Shown: in pieces, positions 1 through 8,694 of the stretch
Numbering within the stretch: position 1 is the first letter of the stretch
How the letters are laid out: every line of letters begins with the position of its first letter
Assembly (NCBI GenBank): GCA_046706185.1
Contig: JBJKPR010000053.1
Location: 15,098 to 79,097 of the forward strand
Source: JAJZXY01 sp046706185
GTDB lineage: Archaea > Thermoplasmatota > Thermoplasmata > Sysuiplasmatales > Sysuiplasmataceae
DNA length: 64,000 nt
Reading direction: 5' to 3'
Made by a program: the position numbers and the translations under genes
The notes under the pieces: model-generated
Databases searched by the model: none
The model's input: the letters and a program-made list of their open reading frames with translations, nothing else
Told to the model about the DNA's origin: nothing

Positions 1-1
1 A

Positions 2-112
2 AGGCAGCTTGCAAAGTCAATAGTGGAGCAGGCACGAAGGACACGAAAGACGATCGAGCCGATCGCGGCTGAGACCCCAATACCAAGGGACTGGTTTTTC
101 GATGAAGAATGA
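2..112 (+). CDS. C-terminal end of an unidentified protein (cut by window edge)
   Basis: An open frame enters from the left edge and ends at TGA 110-112. The 36 visible residues are basic and helical at first (LAKSIVEQARRTRKTI) and end in an acidic, aromatic tail (RDWFFDEE). The stop lies just inside the next gene, whose ATG is at 102, so the two are probably translated together. Too little is visible to identify it. A Ski2-like/Hel308 helicase end is one thought, because such genes can neighbour Cgi121 in euryarchaea, but nothing in the visible residues proves it. Confidence 0.55.
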   Translation, partial: RQLAKSIVEQARRTRKTIEPIAAETPIPRDWFFDEE

Positions 113-608
113 GGATGCTGAACCGAGATTTGGTTTCATCGGCTGCAGGGCGTCCAGGAGGATAGGTGCGCCAGCAATCATGAACGCATTCAGGGAAAGG
201 GGCTGCATGGCTCAGCCCGTCAGGGCAGGGGTGGTTTTCGGGAAGGAACACCTCCTCTCTGCCTGCATGCATGCCGAGAGGTCGCTTGAGCGTGGGGAGG
301 GCGCGTCAAAGGATCTGATGACAGAGGTTGCTCTCTACATAGGATGCAGCAGTCAGCTTTCCAGGGCACTGGCTCTTGTCAGGATAGAGGATGAAAGTGA
401 AATTGTGGTAATCACCAGGCCAAGGCTGCGCGATGCAGATACAACGGAAGTGCTTCAGGGACTGGACATGATCAGGGATGACACGCTCATGGACCCGACG
501 AATGAAAGGGCGGCGAACGCACATGTGCTCGGCATAGACTCAACAGACCTTGCAACAGTACGGGAAGCCGTACTCGAGAAGGTGGCCCTGGTTGACCTCG
601 AGCGCTGA
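102..608 (+). CDS. cgi121: KEOPS complex subunit Cgi121
   Basis: A 168-residue protein of the Cgi121/TPRKB family, at the usual length for the family. Cgi121 binds the Bud32 kinase in KEOPS, which makes the universal t6A37 modification of ANN-decoding tRNAs; it helps recruit the tRNA 3' end. Family-type features are the central helix followed by MTEVALYIGCSSQLSRAL (about residues 75-92) and the beta strand ending EIVVI. The ATG overlaps the end of the upstream frame by 11 bases. The other KEOPS subunits (Kae1-Bud32, Pcc1) are not in this window. The identification rests on recognised family sequence, not on a catalytic motif, since the family has none. Confidence 0.8.
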   Translation: MKNEDAEPRFGFIGCRASRRIGAPAIMNAFRERGCMAQPVRAGVVFGKEHLLSACMHAERSLERGEGASKDLMTEVALYIGCSSQLSRALALVRIEDESEIVVITRPRLRDADTTEVLQGLDMIRDDTLMDPTNERAANAHVLGIDSTDLATVREAVLEKVALVDLER

Positions 609-713
609 ACCCGAACTGGAATAGCACGTTGCACGCAAGATTGTGGGGACTGACAGAGGCAGCTGAATGGCAAGGCTAAAATAATCAACAAAGGTACAAA
701 CAGCCCGTTGACG

Positions 714-749
714 GTGCGGTTACCATGGAGCCAGTGACTGGGACCGCAC
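714..749 (+). promoter_or_regulatory. inverted repeat in the leader of the Mrp gene
   Basis: Perfect 7-bp arms GTGCGGT (714-720) and ACCGCAC (743-749) enclose a smaller hairpin, CCAG-TGA-CTGG. A TATA-like stretch (ctaaaataat, about 676-685) lies upstream, so a transcript starting near 705 would carry this fold about 25 nt before the ATG at 775. It could be an RNA leader structure or a protein-binding site. The function is unknown. Confidence 0.35.
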
Positions 750-774
750 GTGGACGAACGGACTGAAGGAGTGT

Positions 775-1911
775 ATGGTTCTGGACAAGAAAGAGATAAT
801 CGAGCTTCTGAGACCGGTGAGGGACCCTGAGATAGGCCTGAGCATAATCGAACTGAACATGGTACGGAACATTGAGGTCAAGGGCCAGGACGTATCGCTC
901 GAGGTTGTCCTGACCGTCCAGGGATGCCCGCTCCAGAAGACGATTGAGTCTGATGTGAGGACAATACTGCTCGCGAACAAGCAGATCAAGAAGGTGGACC
1001 TCAAGCTGGGCGTGATGACGAAAGAGGAACAGCTCGCACTTTCTGAGGAACTCAGGAGGAGAAGAAACGAAAACAAACCGAAGGGCGCGACGGAAATCGC
1101 GCCCGGCATCTTCCGTTACGGCAAGATGCAGATACAGCATGTCATTGGCATCGTTTCAGGAAAGGGGGGTGTCGGAAAGTCACTGACAACCGCTGTAATT
1201 GCAAATGAGCTAGCAAGAGAAGGTTTCAAAGTGGGGGTTCTGGACGCCGACATCACTGGCCCCAGCATGGCGAAGATCATGGGCGTTAACGAAAAGGCGG
1301 GTGCCACTGAAAAAATGCTCATACCAGCCAAAACAGGCGCAGGCATCAAGCTGATCTCGATGAACCTGATACTTGAGAAGCAGACACAGGCGGTGATCTG
1401 GAGAGGGCCTCTTGTTACAAGGGCCATCATTCAGATGTACGGGCAGACAGACTGGGGTGACCTGCACTTCCTTCTGCTCGACCTGCCTCCCGGCACGAGC
1501 GATGCACAGCTCACCGTATTCCAGTCCATTCCGCTTGACGGGGTACTTGTTGTTACGACGCCCCAGTCGCTTGCGCACATGATCGTCGAAAAGGCACTTG
1601 ACATGGCGAAGGTTACGAAGGTCCCTGTGATAGGCCTCGTGGAGAACATGAGCTACCTGAAGTGTCCCCACTGCGGCGAGAAGATCAACCTCTACCCTAG
1701 GGATGAGGGAAAGGAGGCGGAAATGCTGCATAAGCTTGAACGAGTGGGCGAAATACCGTTCGACCCCAGGATAGCCGAACTTGCAGACAGGGGAGAGCTT
1801 GAGAAGTACGAGTCAGAGGAGGTAAGCACGCTTGTCAAGAATGTCAGGAAAAAGATACTCTCAATGGTCCCAGTGTCTGTTACGCCGATCGCATGGAAGG
1901 ACGAGAAGTAA
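775..1911 (+). CDS. mrp: Mrp/NBP35-family Fe-S cluster carrier ATPase with N-terminal DUF59 domain
   Basis: A 378-residue cytoplasmic P-loop protein expected to assemble and deliver iron-sulfur clusters. Residues about 1-85 form a DUF59/MIP18 domain that keeps its conserved cysteine (VQGCPLQ, C51). Residues about 120-365 form the Mrp ATPase with the deviant Walker A GKGGVGKS at 129-136 and the DADITGPS segment after it. C297 and C300 (KCPHCGEK) are the bridging-cluster CxxC pair. The ATG is preceded by GGAG four bases upstream. The DUF59-Mrp fusion is common in both archaea and bacteria. It stands alone, between intergenic gaps of about 165 and 100 bp. Confidence 0.93.
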   Translation: MVLDKKEIIELLRPVRDPEIGLSIIELNMVRNIEVKGQDVSLEVVLTVQGCPLQKTIESDVRTILLANKQIKKVDLKLGVMTKEEQLALSEELRRRRNENKPKGATEIAPGIFRYGKMQIQHVIGIVSGKGGVGKSLTTAVIANELAREGFKVGVLDADITGPSMAKIMGVNEKAGATEKMLIPAKTGAGIKLISMNLILEKQTQAVIWRGPLVTRAIIQMYGQTDWGDLHFLLLDLPPGTSDAQLTVFQSIPLDGVLVVTTPQSLAHMIVEKALDMAKVTKVPVIGLVENMSYLKCPHCGEKINLYPRDEGKEAEMLHKLERVGEIPFDPRIAELADRGELEKYESEEVSTLVKNVRKKILSMVPVSVTPIAWKDEK

Positions 1912-2011
1912 TTCCTTGCTGCGGTGGGCGCGCGGCCAGATGCGTCAAACAGGGAACCGAATACTGTTTTAAGCAGGTCAGGGATAAGACAGAGACTGGA
2001 AAGCAGTCGAA

Positions 2012-2932
2012 ATGGCACAACTTGTGGAATGCGTACCGAATTTCAGCGAGGGCAGGAATGCTCAAACAGTGGATGCCATAGCAGGTGCAATAAAACAGAG
2101 CAGGGGGATTATTTTCCTCGGTTCTGAAATGGATGCGGACCACAACAGGTCGGTGCTTACATTTGTTGGTAAGCCTGAGGATGTGGCTGAAGCCGCATTC
2201 AGAGCATGCAGCAAGGCGTCTGAGCTCATAGACATGAACAGCCACAGGGGTGAACATCCGAGGATCGGTGCCACCGACGTGATACCGCTCATACCACTGT
2301 CCGGAACAGATATGGAAAGTTGCGTCGTCCTTTCCAGAATGCTTGCCTCCAGGATTTCCGAGGAGCTGCACATACCAACGTACCTCTATGAGAGGTCTGC
2401 AACAAGGCCGGAAAGAAGGAACCTTTCGGACCTTAGAAAGGGGGAATACGAGGGGCTGAAGGATTCAATCAGGACAGAGGAAAGGAGGCCGGATTTCGGC
2501 AGGGCAGAGCTGCATCCGACCGCCGGCGCAACAGTTGTCGGGGCCAGGCCGCTGCTAGTGGCGTACAACGTCTACCTGAAGACAGAGGATATCGCGATTG
2601 CAAAAAGGATAGCGGGCAGGATCAGGGAAAAGAACGAGGGCATGGCGGGGGTGAAGGCTCTCGGCTTCTACATCGAGAAGAGGAAAATGGCCCAGGTCTC
2701 AATGAACCTGACAGACCTGTCAAGGACTTCGCCGCTAGCTGCATTCGACAGGGTAACGGAGGAGGCCGAAAGGGAAGGAGTATCGGTTGCCGGAAGTGAG
2801 ATAGTGGGAATGGTCCCTGTTACCGCGATCTCAGAGGCTGCTGAGCAAAGGCTTAAGCTGGTTGATTTCGATCGCGGACAGATTATGGAAGGAAAACTTC
2901 TAGACATGCTACTTTCAGGGATGGCAGAATAA
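2012..2932 (+). CDS. ftcD: glutamate formimidoyltransferase (FtcD N-terminal type)
   Basis: A 306-residue enzyme expected to move the formimino group from N-formimino-L-glutamate to tetrahydrofolate. It matches the formiminotransferase half of FTCD along its length: the opening VECVPNFSEGRN, the DADHNRSVLTFVG segment and HRGEHPRIGATDVIP with its catalytic-site histidines. In vertebrates this domain is fused to a cyclodeaminase; here the cyclodeaminase is the next gene, overlapping by one base (TAATG). A TATA-like gttttaagc at 1966-1974 lies about 42 bp before the ATG. No other histidine-degradation gene is in view, so the source of the formimino group is not known from this window. Confidence 0.93.
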   Translation: MAQLVECVPNFSEGRNAQTVDAIAGAIKQSRGIIFLGSEMDADHNRSVLTFVGKPEDVAEAAFRACSKASELIDMNSHRGEHPRIGATDVIPLIPLSGTDMESCVVLSRMLASRISEELHIPTYLYERSATRPERRNLSDLRKGEYEGLKDSIRTEERRPDFGRAELHPTAGATVVGARPLLVAYNVYLKTEDIAIAKRIAGRIREKNEGMAGVKALGFYIEKRKMAQVSMNLTDLSRTSPLAAFDRVTEEAEREGVSVAGSEIVGMVPVTAISEAAEQRLKLVDFDRGQIMEGKLLDMLLSGMAE

Positions 2933-3528
2933 TGACATACTCCGAGAAGAAAATAAAGGAATTCGTGAAGGAGCTCAGTTCCTCATCTCCAACCCCTGGC
3001 GGGGGTTCCGCGTCGGCTCTCGTGGGCTCGATAGCCGCCTCGCTCATAGTCATGGACTGCAACCTGACGCTCGGCAAGGAAGCATACAAGAGCGTGTCGA
3101 GGCAGGTTGGCGAAATCAAGCGGAGGGCTGCCAAGCTGTCATCCGACCTCCTGAGGTGTGCTGACAGGGATGCGAGGAGCTTCGAGACAGTGATGAGGGC
3201 GATTTCAATGCCAAAGAACACGGAGCTGCAGAAGCTGAAGCGTTTCGAAAAGGTACAGGGTGCGCTGAAGAAGGCAACGGAGGTGCCGCTTGAGATAATG
3301 ATGAACTGCACCGAGCTGGAGTCGATGGCGAAATTCATGTCCGAAAACGGTAACAAGAGCAGCAGGTCCGATGCGGTTGTCGGTGGCATTCTTGCAAACG
3401 CCGCCCTCAAGGGCGCCTATGAAAACCTGGAGATCAACCTTGAATCAATAAAGGACGAAAACTTCGTTGAATACATGAACAGAAAAGCGCTCGACCTTCT
3501 TAAATCACCCGCGCAGTTCGTCCGCTGA
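2932..3528 (+). CDS. fchA: formimidoyltetrahydrofolate cyclodeaminase family protein
   Basis: A 198-residue, largely helical protein of the FTCD cyclodeaminase family, which turns 5-formimino-THF into 5,10-methenyl-THF plus ammonia. The signature TPGGGSASALVGSIAASL is at about residues 22-39, and length and helical layout match stand-alone bacterial FchA. Its ATG shares one base with the TAA of ftcD, so the pair is translationally coupled. Together they would feed one-carbon units into the folate pool. In the archaeal setting tetrahydrofolate as carrier is inferred from the enzyme families, not seen directly. Confidence 0.9.
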   Translation: MTYSEKKIKEFVKELSSSSPTPGGGSASALVGSIAASLIVMDCNLTLGKEAYKSVSRQVGEIKRRAAKLSSDLLRCADRDARSFETVMRAISMPKNTELQKLKRFEKVQGALKKATEVPLEIMMNCTELESMAKFMSENGNKSSRSDAVVGGILANAALKGAYENLEINLESIKDENFVEYMNRKALDLLKSPAQFVR

Positions 3529-3565
3529 GGCGGATGCACCCATCGCCCGGAACAGTGCATGTCAC

Positions 3566-4126
3566 ATGTCTGATCTGAAGGGCGGTGCAGGGACGATCAT
3601 CGTGGTGCTGGGTGACAGGCCGGATGGTGACACACCAACTGAGGAGATGCTGAAGAGGGTGCGGCTGGGCGTAAGGCTGGTCGCGGAGGAGGATGCTTCA
3701 TTGATAATATACTCGGGCGGCAGAACGTCGGGACGGCATAGCGAGGGGTTTCTCATGCAGCAGATAGCCGAAGATGAGTTCCCCGATTTGGCAATGCCTG
3801 CTGTGATCGAGCCGAAGAGCCTTGACACCATCGGCAATGCGTACTTCACGGCAAGGGTGCTTGAGAATGTCAACTTCGAGCGGATGTTCGTGGTAACGAG
3901 CCCCTCCCATGCGACAAGGGCAGGCTTCATTTTCAACAGCGTGTTTGAAGGCAGGGCGGAAGTACGCACCTTCGGACAGGTGCCGGACAGGCCGTCCGTC
4001 AATGAGGAGGAGGCGATGGAACTCGCGCACCTCATACTGGATGGCATCGAGCCCATGGACCTCGACGCTGTCTGGAGAAGGATGAAGGATATGCATCCTT
4101 ACTACATGTCCGACAATACCGAGTAG
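3566..4126 (+). CDS. YdcF/SanA-like DUF218 domain protein
   Basis: A 186-residue protein of the DUF218 (YdcF/ElyC/SanA) family. Seen: the first strand TIIVVLGDRPDGDTPT, the turn IIYSGGRTSGRHSEG, the conserved EPKSLDTIGNA (about residues 88-98) and VTSPSHATRAGFIF (about 112-125). Unlike SanA or ElyC it has no membrane helix, so it should be cytoplasmic. Relatives bind nucleotides such as SAM or act around cell-wall precursors in bacteria, but no reaction is certain for the archaeal members. It ends 8 bp from the stop of the convergent giant protein gene. Confidence 0.75.
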   Translation: MSDLKGGAGTIIVVLGDRPDGDTPTEEMLKRVRLGVRLVAEEDASLIIYSGGRTSGRHSEGFLMQQIAEDEFPDLAMPAVIEPKSLDTIGNAYFTARVLENVNFERMFVVTSPSHATRAGFIFNSVFEGRAEVRTFGQVPDRPSVNEEEAMELAHLILDGIEPMDLDAVWRRMKDMHPYYMSDNTE

Positions 4127-4134
4127 AAGCGATA

Positions 4135-7100
4135 TCACCTGCTGAGCGCCCGGCCGCACTCGCACATGCCCTTTCGGGCAGCGCACTGCTCATGGTACTT
4201 GCGACCGCACGCGCAGTCGTGTGTCCTCGACCCGTCCCTGATCTTTCCCCTGCAGAATGCGCACAGGAGCACGGCACTTATCGAACTCCCGTCGATCACG
4301 AAGTTCTTCGAGGAGGAAAACGAGCCTCCGTCCACGGGGCTTGAGGCCGCCGCGCCCACTGAAACCTCTCCGTGAAGAGTTGCGGGCAGGTTCATAGTCC
4401 TGCTCTCTCCCGGCTTCAGGTTTCCCAGGTTTTCCACCTTTGTAATGGATGAGCCGCGTATGTTGACCGAACAGCTGAGCGCAACAACCCTGCCGTCGTT
4501 CCTGACAGTAATCTGGGGGCCCCACTTGCTCGGCTTCCCGTCCAGGAATAGCCTGGGCGAATAGTCGGCTTTCATCTTCTTCATCTCCTCGACAAGCCTC
4601 TCAAGCTCGTCCAGGTTTTTCTCGCTTATCTCCTTCGTGAGCCCGTTGAAGCGCAAATCATAGGAACGGACGTTAATCCCCGTCTTCCTGAGGTCGCCTG
4701 CCACCTCAGAGAACTGCCTGGAAAGGTTGCCAACCTCGACAACAATGGACTCTTTGGATGCCATGTCCTCCTCTGTACTTGTGATGAAATCAAGCGCCTC
4801 GTTGAACCTCTGGGAAGAGATGAGCTCTTCGAATTCACGCCTCAATCCATCTGTGAAATTCTGTGACAGCCCGTCGATACTGAGGGCGCTCTCAAGGCGC
4901 GACCTGAGTGCTGTCGTGACGAGAGGTGAAAGCTCATCAAATCTCCGCACGGCAAATGAATAAGCCCCTGCAGTGTCTCCGGAGGCAATCAACTCGTTGA
5001 AGTCCACCAGCTCACCGTCGTTCGGTGAAAGGCCAAGCCTCCTCGCCGCATCGCCTGCGGCATCGACAGCTGCCACCTTCGACATGCAGGCCTCATGCAG
5101 TGTTCCGTCTGCTGCGACCTCACACGCCTGTATTTTCGCCAGTCCCTCCGACACCTGGCCAGTGGATATAAGTTCAAGTGCATCCCTTGCCGTTGACTTG
5201 CACTCGTCCATGGGCAGACCCATGTCCTCGTAAGTGACGAGTTTGTCCTCGAGGGAAGACATCCTCTGCTTTGCCTTGTCGCTCTCCTTTGAAATATCCT
5301 CGATCAGCTGTTCAACCTCTATTCCCTTCTCGATCACAGCCTTGTAGCTCTTTGCCTCCAGGAGGTTTGAAATCGAGCTTATCTCTGAATTGAGATCTGC
5401 TGATGATATACCGTTATCAAGGAGCGATGCGGACCTCTTCCTGAGCACCTCAAGTGTCCTCCTTGCCATCTCCTCCTGGAGTGAGAGCCGTTCAGCCATG
5501 TTCTTGAGAGTTATCAGGGTGTCTGCGGCATCTACGTCACCGCGAGCGATGACGCCCGTTGAACTTTCAAGCTGTGTGGTAATGCTGCCAAGCTCATCGT
5601 TCCCGATGCTGGAGTATATCTGCTGAGTGTATTTCTCCAGAAGCTGCGAGCCTCTTGACTTTAGCCTTTCCGTGCACGACTCAATGCACTTCTGTGCGGT
5701 CTGCATTGCAAGGAGATGCTGGTCATTCTTCAGCAGGTTCTTTGACTGTCTCAGCAGGTTGACTATGCCCGAATCAAGCAGATTGAGTTCGTCCAGCTTC
5801 GTGACGAGAGAGTCCGCATTCTCAATCATCTCGATCGCCTCGTTGACAGAGTTCCTGACGAGATTGAGCTCATCCCCGGCAAGGCTGAGGCTGTTCAAAC
5901 ACTGGGAGAACTGGCCTGCCGAGAGGAAGTCCCTGGCTCTTTCCAGCCTTGATTCCACCACATTGGTGTCAAGACCGTCAATCTCTGCCTTTGCGCTCTC
6001 GGACGCAATGCCGTTGATTCTCTCCATAAGCGACGAGCTGACTTCCGAGGAGACGTCCTTCAGCAGGTACCTTGAGGCAACGAGTGCATCGTAGTGCTTC
6101 CTCTCCTTCATCAGCTCGAGCAGTTCCTCCTTCCGCTGTTCCAGGGCGTCCATCTGAAGGCCCATCTCTCTGCCCACCGACAGAATGCCCTTCAGCTCGA
6201 TAATTTCCTTGGCCGCAAGGTTCGCAGCCATGCTCTTCTCTTCGAGCATAAGCGCCTGCGATATCTCCCTCTTCGCCTGTGGGTAGTCGTACCTCTTCAG
6301 CGATGCTTTTGCTTCAAGCAGAAGCTTCTGCACCTCTGCAACATTTGCGCTGCCCTTTCTTGCCTCCCCCATCAGCCTCTCCGCCTTGGAAAGGTCCGAT
6401 TCTATGTCCTCGACATGTCGAAGCTTCTTCTGAATCTCGTCCCTTGCAAGGGTGACCATCCTCGAGGCTGCCTCGAAGTCTTCGAATTTGAGCGCAGCGC
6501 GCGCCCGACCTATGATTGTGTAGCCGTATCCGATCTCGACTCTCTTGCGCCTGCATGTGGACACCATGTCCATCAGGGATGACATCTCCTTGACGAAGTA
6601 GTCGTTGAGGAGGTTGTACAGTATGTCATGTGCCTCCCCCGCCGTATTGAGGGCAGACTCAGTGTCTATGTCTGCATTCCTTTCGGCCGCATCAAGCATG
6701 TTCACCGCCGAGCTGCTGCTGACTTCCGGTACAACTGTCAGGAGCCTCTTAGCCCGCTGGATAAGCGAATGGACCCGGTAGACGTTTCCGTTTGTGGCCC
6801 AGTCGACTATATCCTTGGCAACGGATGCGGCGCGGTAGCTCTCACCCTTCGATTCGAACTGCCTGACTGCATCAAGCATCTTCCCAAGCCTTTCCTTCAT
6901 GAGGCCCGTGCTGGATCCAACGGCAACGCTTGCCTTCGTGGACCACGAGTGGTCGAGCTCCTTCAGCCTGTTCTCCACTTCTCTTTCAAGCTCAGCGCTT
7001 ATAGCAAGTGACTTGGCAAACTCTGCATTCTTGACAAGGGAGACCGCGGAACTCAGGCGCCTGTTTATATCCAGGGTTTCGGCACCCAGGTACTCGAGTG

Positions 7101-8532
7101 CGCTGATGCTCCTGTCCAGCGCGTCAATCTGCCCTGTAGCGAAGTTCTCCAGCAGTGTATCTATGGCCTTCAGAAGCGGCCGTGAATCGGCGAGGAATGA
7201 CTCGAATTCCTTGTTTTCATATTCCCTCTTTGCCTCAGTGTACCGGATGCTTATGTCCACTGAATTCGAGACAAGGGAGACGAGGGCCTGAAATTCCGTG
7301 TCGAGCTTCTTCATCGTCTCCTCGGCATCCGTTGTGACTGTCGAGAGGCGCATCGCCTCCCTGTTTGCAAGCTCCGCAGCCTCAATCGCCTCGCGGTAGC
7401 GCCTCTTTTTCATCAGCTCCCTTACTTCATTCAGATGGTTGTTCACGGGAGTGAGGTCCAGGCCGCTCTTGAGTGCCATTGTTATGTACTTTTTTCCGCT
7501 GAAAAGTATTCTGGCTATGTAATCGTACTTTGCCTTCTCGAGCCTTGACTCGAGCTCCCTGAGGCCGTCATGCCCGACCTCGAAATCACCTGATTCGACC
7601 TTTTGTTCTATGTCCTTGATGGAATTTGCTGCGTAGGAAATGAAACTCGGGGGCAGCGTCCTGTCATTGAGGTCCCCCCTTATTGTCTTGAGTCTAATCT
7701 CAAATGCCCTGTTCAGCCTCCTGTCAAGTTCCGAGTTGAGTGAGTCCACTACCTTCTGCATCTCGCCGAATTTCTGTTCCGACGGCGAATGCTTGATCTG
7801 CTCGAGCCTCTCCCTGTAGTTCCCGACCCCCAGGCCGAACATCTTGGACAGCTCAATCTTCTGAGAGAGCCTTCTCACCTCCTCATCAACCTTGGAGCGC
7901 ATCTGCCTGTTGATCAGCGTGCCTGCCTGCTCGAGGAGCCTGAAGGCATTTTCGACGTTGTTTGCGGTAATCTCGGTCCTTGCGTCTGAGAGTGCCCTCT
8001 CCACCCCGTCGACGTCACCGCAGTACACTTTGGCTGCCATGAATGCCTTCTGCACCGCCGAAAATTCGTGTGAGAATGTCTCCGCCAGCGTCTTCTCCTC
8101 CTTCTGCCATATGGCGGTCAGGGAAGACTCGGCTTCTTCGTACCTGCCTTCCCCGAGGAGCTTGCGGACGCCCTCCAGGGCAGACTGAAGTGCAGCCGTT
8201 TCAGAGCCGCGTCCGGAGAGGAAGTTCATCATGCTTGATGTGGAGTCCATCCTTGAGGAAAACATGACTTCGATATCATGCTTCAACCCCTCGCCAGTCT
8301 GCAGAGCGGTTGCAATGCAATCCCTGAACTCCCTGGCTTCGTAGAATTCCCTTGCCTTCTTCAGCCCTAGCTCTGGGACTTCGGTGGGAAGGCCGAGGGC
8401 TCTCGCTAGCTCTATCCTCTTTTCCAGGTCTCTGAGCCCGGATTCAGCTTCCTCCTTTTCCTGGGCAAGTTCGCGTGCCTTTTCAGCAAGCTGTTTGCCC
8501 AGCTTCATGCTGCCGAAGTAATTGCCCGTCAA
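4135..8532 (-). CDS. giant helical-repeat protein with C-terminal RING-like zinc finger
   Basis: A 1465-residue protein not recognised as a named family. About residues 1-1320 are almost all charged amphipathic helix with recurring hairpin units of the form LLxxGRYEEAxxxLxxA, resembling degenerate TPR-like repeats (for example LLGEGRYEEAESSL and LKRYDYPQAKREISQAL). About residues 1325-1410 look beta-rich and CARDB/Ig-like (PQITVRNDGRVVALS). The last 50 residues hold eight zinc ligands in the order C-x2-C-x10-C-x-C-x4-H-x2-C-x6-C-x-C, a RING/treble-clef-like pattern. There is no signal peptide or membrane helix. The TTG start at 8532 has GGTGA about 6 nt upstream; an in-frame ATG at 8508 is an alternative. 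A likely TATA (tgtattaatgag, about 8560-8572) lies upstream. It is divergent from the KaiC-like pair. A scaffold role is an inference only. Confidence 0.85.
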   Translation of the reverse strand: MTGNYFGSMKLGKQLAEKARELAQEKEEAESGLRDLEKRIELARALGLPTEVPELGLKKAREFYEAREFRDCIATALQTGEGLKHDIEVMFSSRMDSTSSMMNFLSGRGSETAALQSALEGVRKLLGEGRYEEAESSLTAIWQKEEKTLAETFSHEFSAVQKAFMAAKVYCGDVDGVERALSDARTEITANNVENAFRLLEQAGTLINRQMRSKVDEEVRRLSQKIELSKMFGLGVGNYRERLEQIKHSPSEQKFGEMQKVVDSLNSELDRRLNRAFEIRLKTIRGDLNDRTLPPSFISYAANSIKDIEQKVESGDFEVGHDGLRELESRLEKAKYDYIARILFSGKKYITMALKSGLDLTPVNNHLNEVRELMKKRRYREAIEAAELANREAMRLSTVTTDAEETMKKLDTEFQALVSLVSNSVDISIRYTEAKREYENKEFESFLADSRPLLKAIDTLLENFATGQIDALDRSISALEYLGAETLDINRRLSSAVSLVKNAEFAKSLAISAELEREVENRLKELDHSWSTKASVAVGSSTGLMKERLGKMLDAVRQFESKGESYRAASVAKDIVDWATNGNVYRVHSLIQRAKRLLTVVPEVSSSSAVNMLDAAERNADIDTESALNTAGEAHDILYNLLNDYFVKEMSSLMDMVSTCRRKRVEIGYGYTIIGRARAALKFEDFEAASRMVTLARDEIQKKLRHVEDIESDLSKAERLMGEARKGSANVAEVQKLLLEAKASLKRYDYPQAKREISQALMLEEKSMAANLAAKEIIELKGILSVGREMGLQMDALEQRKEELLELMKERKHYDALVASRYLLKDVSSEVSSSLMERINGIASESAKAEIDGLDTNVVESRLERARDFLSAGQFSQCLNSLSLAGDELNLVRNSVNEAIEMIENADSLVTKLDELNLLDSGIVNLLRQSKNLLKNDQHLLAMQTAQKCIESCTERLKSRGSQLLEKYTQQIYSSIGNDELGSITTQLESSTGVIARGDVDAADTLITLKNMAERLSLQEEMARRTLEVLRKRSASLLDNGISSADLNSEISSISNLLEAKSYKAVIEKGIEVEQLIEDISKESDKAKQRMSSLEDKLVTYEDMGLPMDECKSTARDALELISTGQVSEGLAKIQACEVAADGTLHEACMSKVAAVDAAGDAARRLGLSPNDGELVDFNELIASGDTAGAYSFAVRRFDELSPLVTTALRSRLESALSIDGLSQNFTDGLRREFEELISSQRFNEALDFITSTEEDMASKESIVVEVGNLSRQFSEVAGDLRKTGINVRSYDLRFNGLTKEISEKNLDELERLVEEMKKMKADYSPRLFLDGKPSKWGPQITVRNDGRVVALSCSVNIRGSSITKVENLGNLKPGESRTMNLPATLHGEVSVGAAASSPVDGGSFSSSKNFVIDGSSISAVLLCAFCRGKIRDGSRTHDCACGRKYHEQCAARKGMCECGRALSR

Positions 8533-8559
8533 CCCTGCTCACCGGTTCCTAATGCGCTA

Positions 8560-8572
8560 CTCATTAATACAC
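8560..8572 (-). promoter_or_regulatory. TATA element for the giant RING-like protein gene
   Basis: Read on the minus strand this is GTGTATTAATGAG, centred near 8566. That places transcription start around 8540, right at the GGTGA ribosome-binding site of the TTG start. The position follows the archaeal rule of about 26 bp from TATA centre to transcription start. Confidence 0.4.
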
Positions 8573-8694
8573 AGTTTGATTTTATGACAAATTGAAGTCC
8601 TCCTGGCATCTAATAAACGTGATGTTCCGGTTTCCCTAAATGATTTTGACAGACAGAACAAAGATTAATCACAGCCTCTGTGCATTACGCACCC

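Noticed and set aside
6094..6582. Leu/His-rich open frame opposite the giant helical protein
   Set aside because: Its composition mirrors the complement of a coiled-coil gene; no start signals or family features.
6840..6870. gattcgaactg, resembling a tRNA T-loop
   Set aside because: No acceptor, D or anticodon stem can be built around it; it is inside the giant protein gene.
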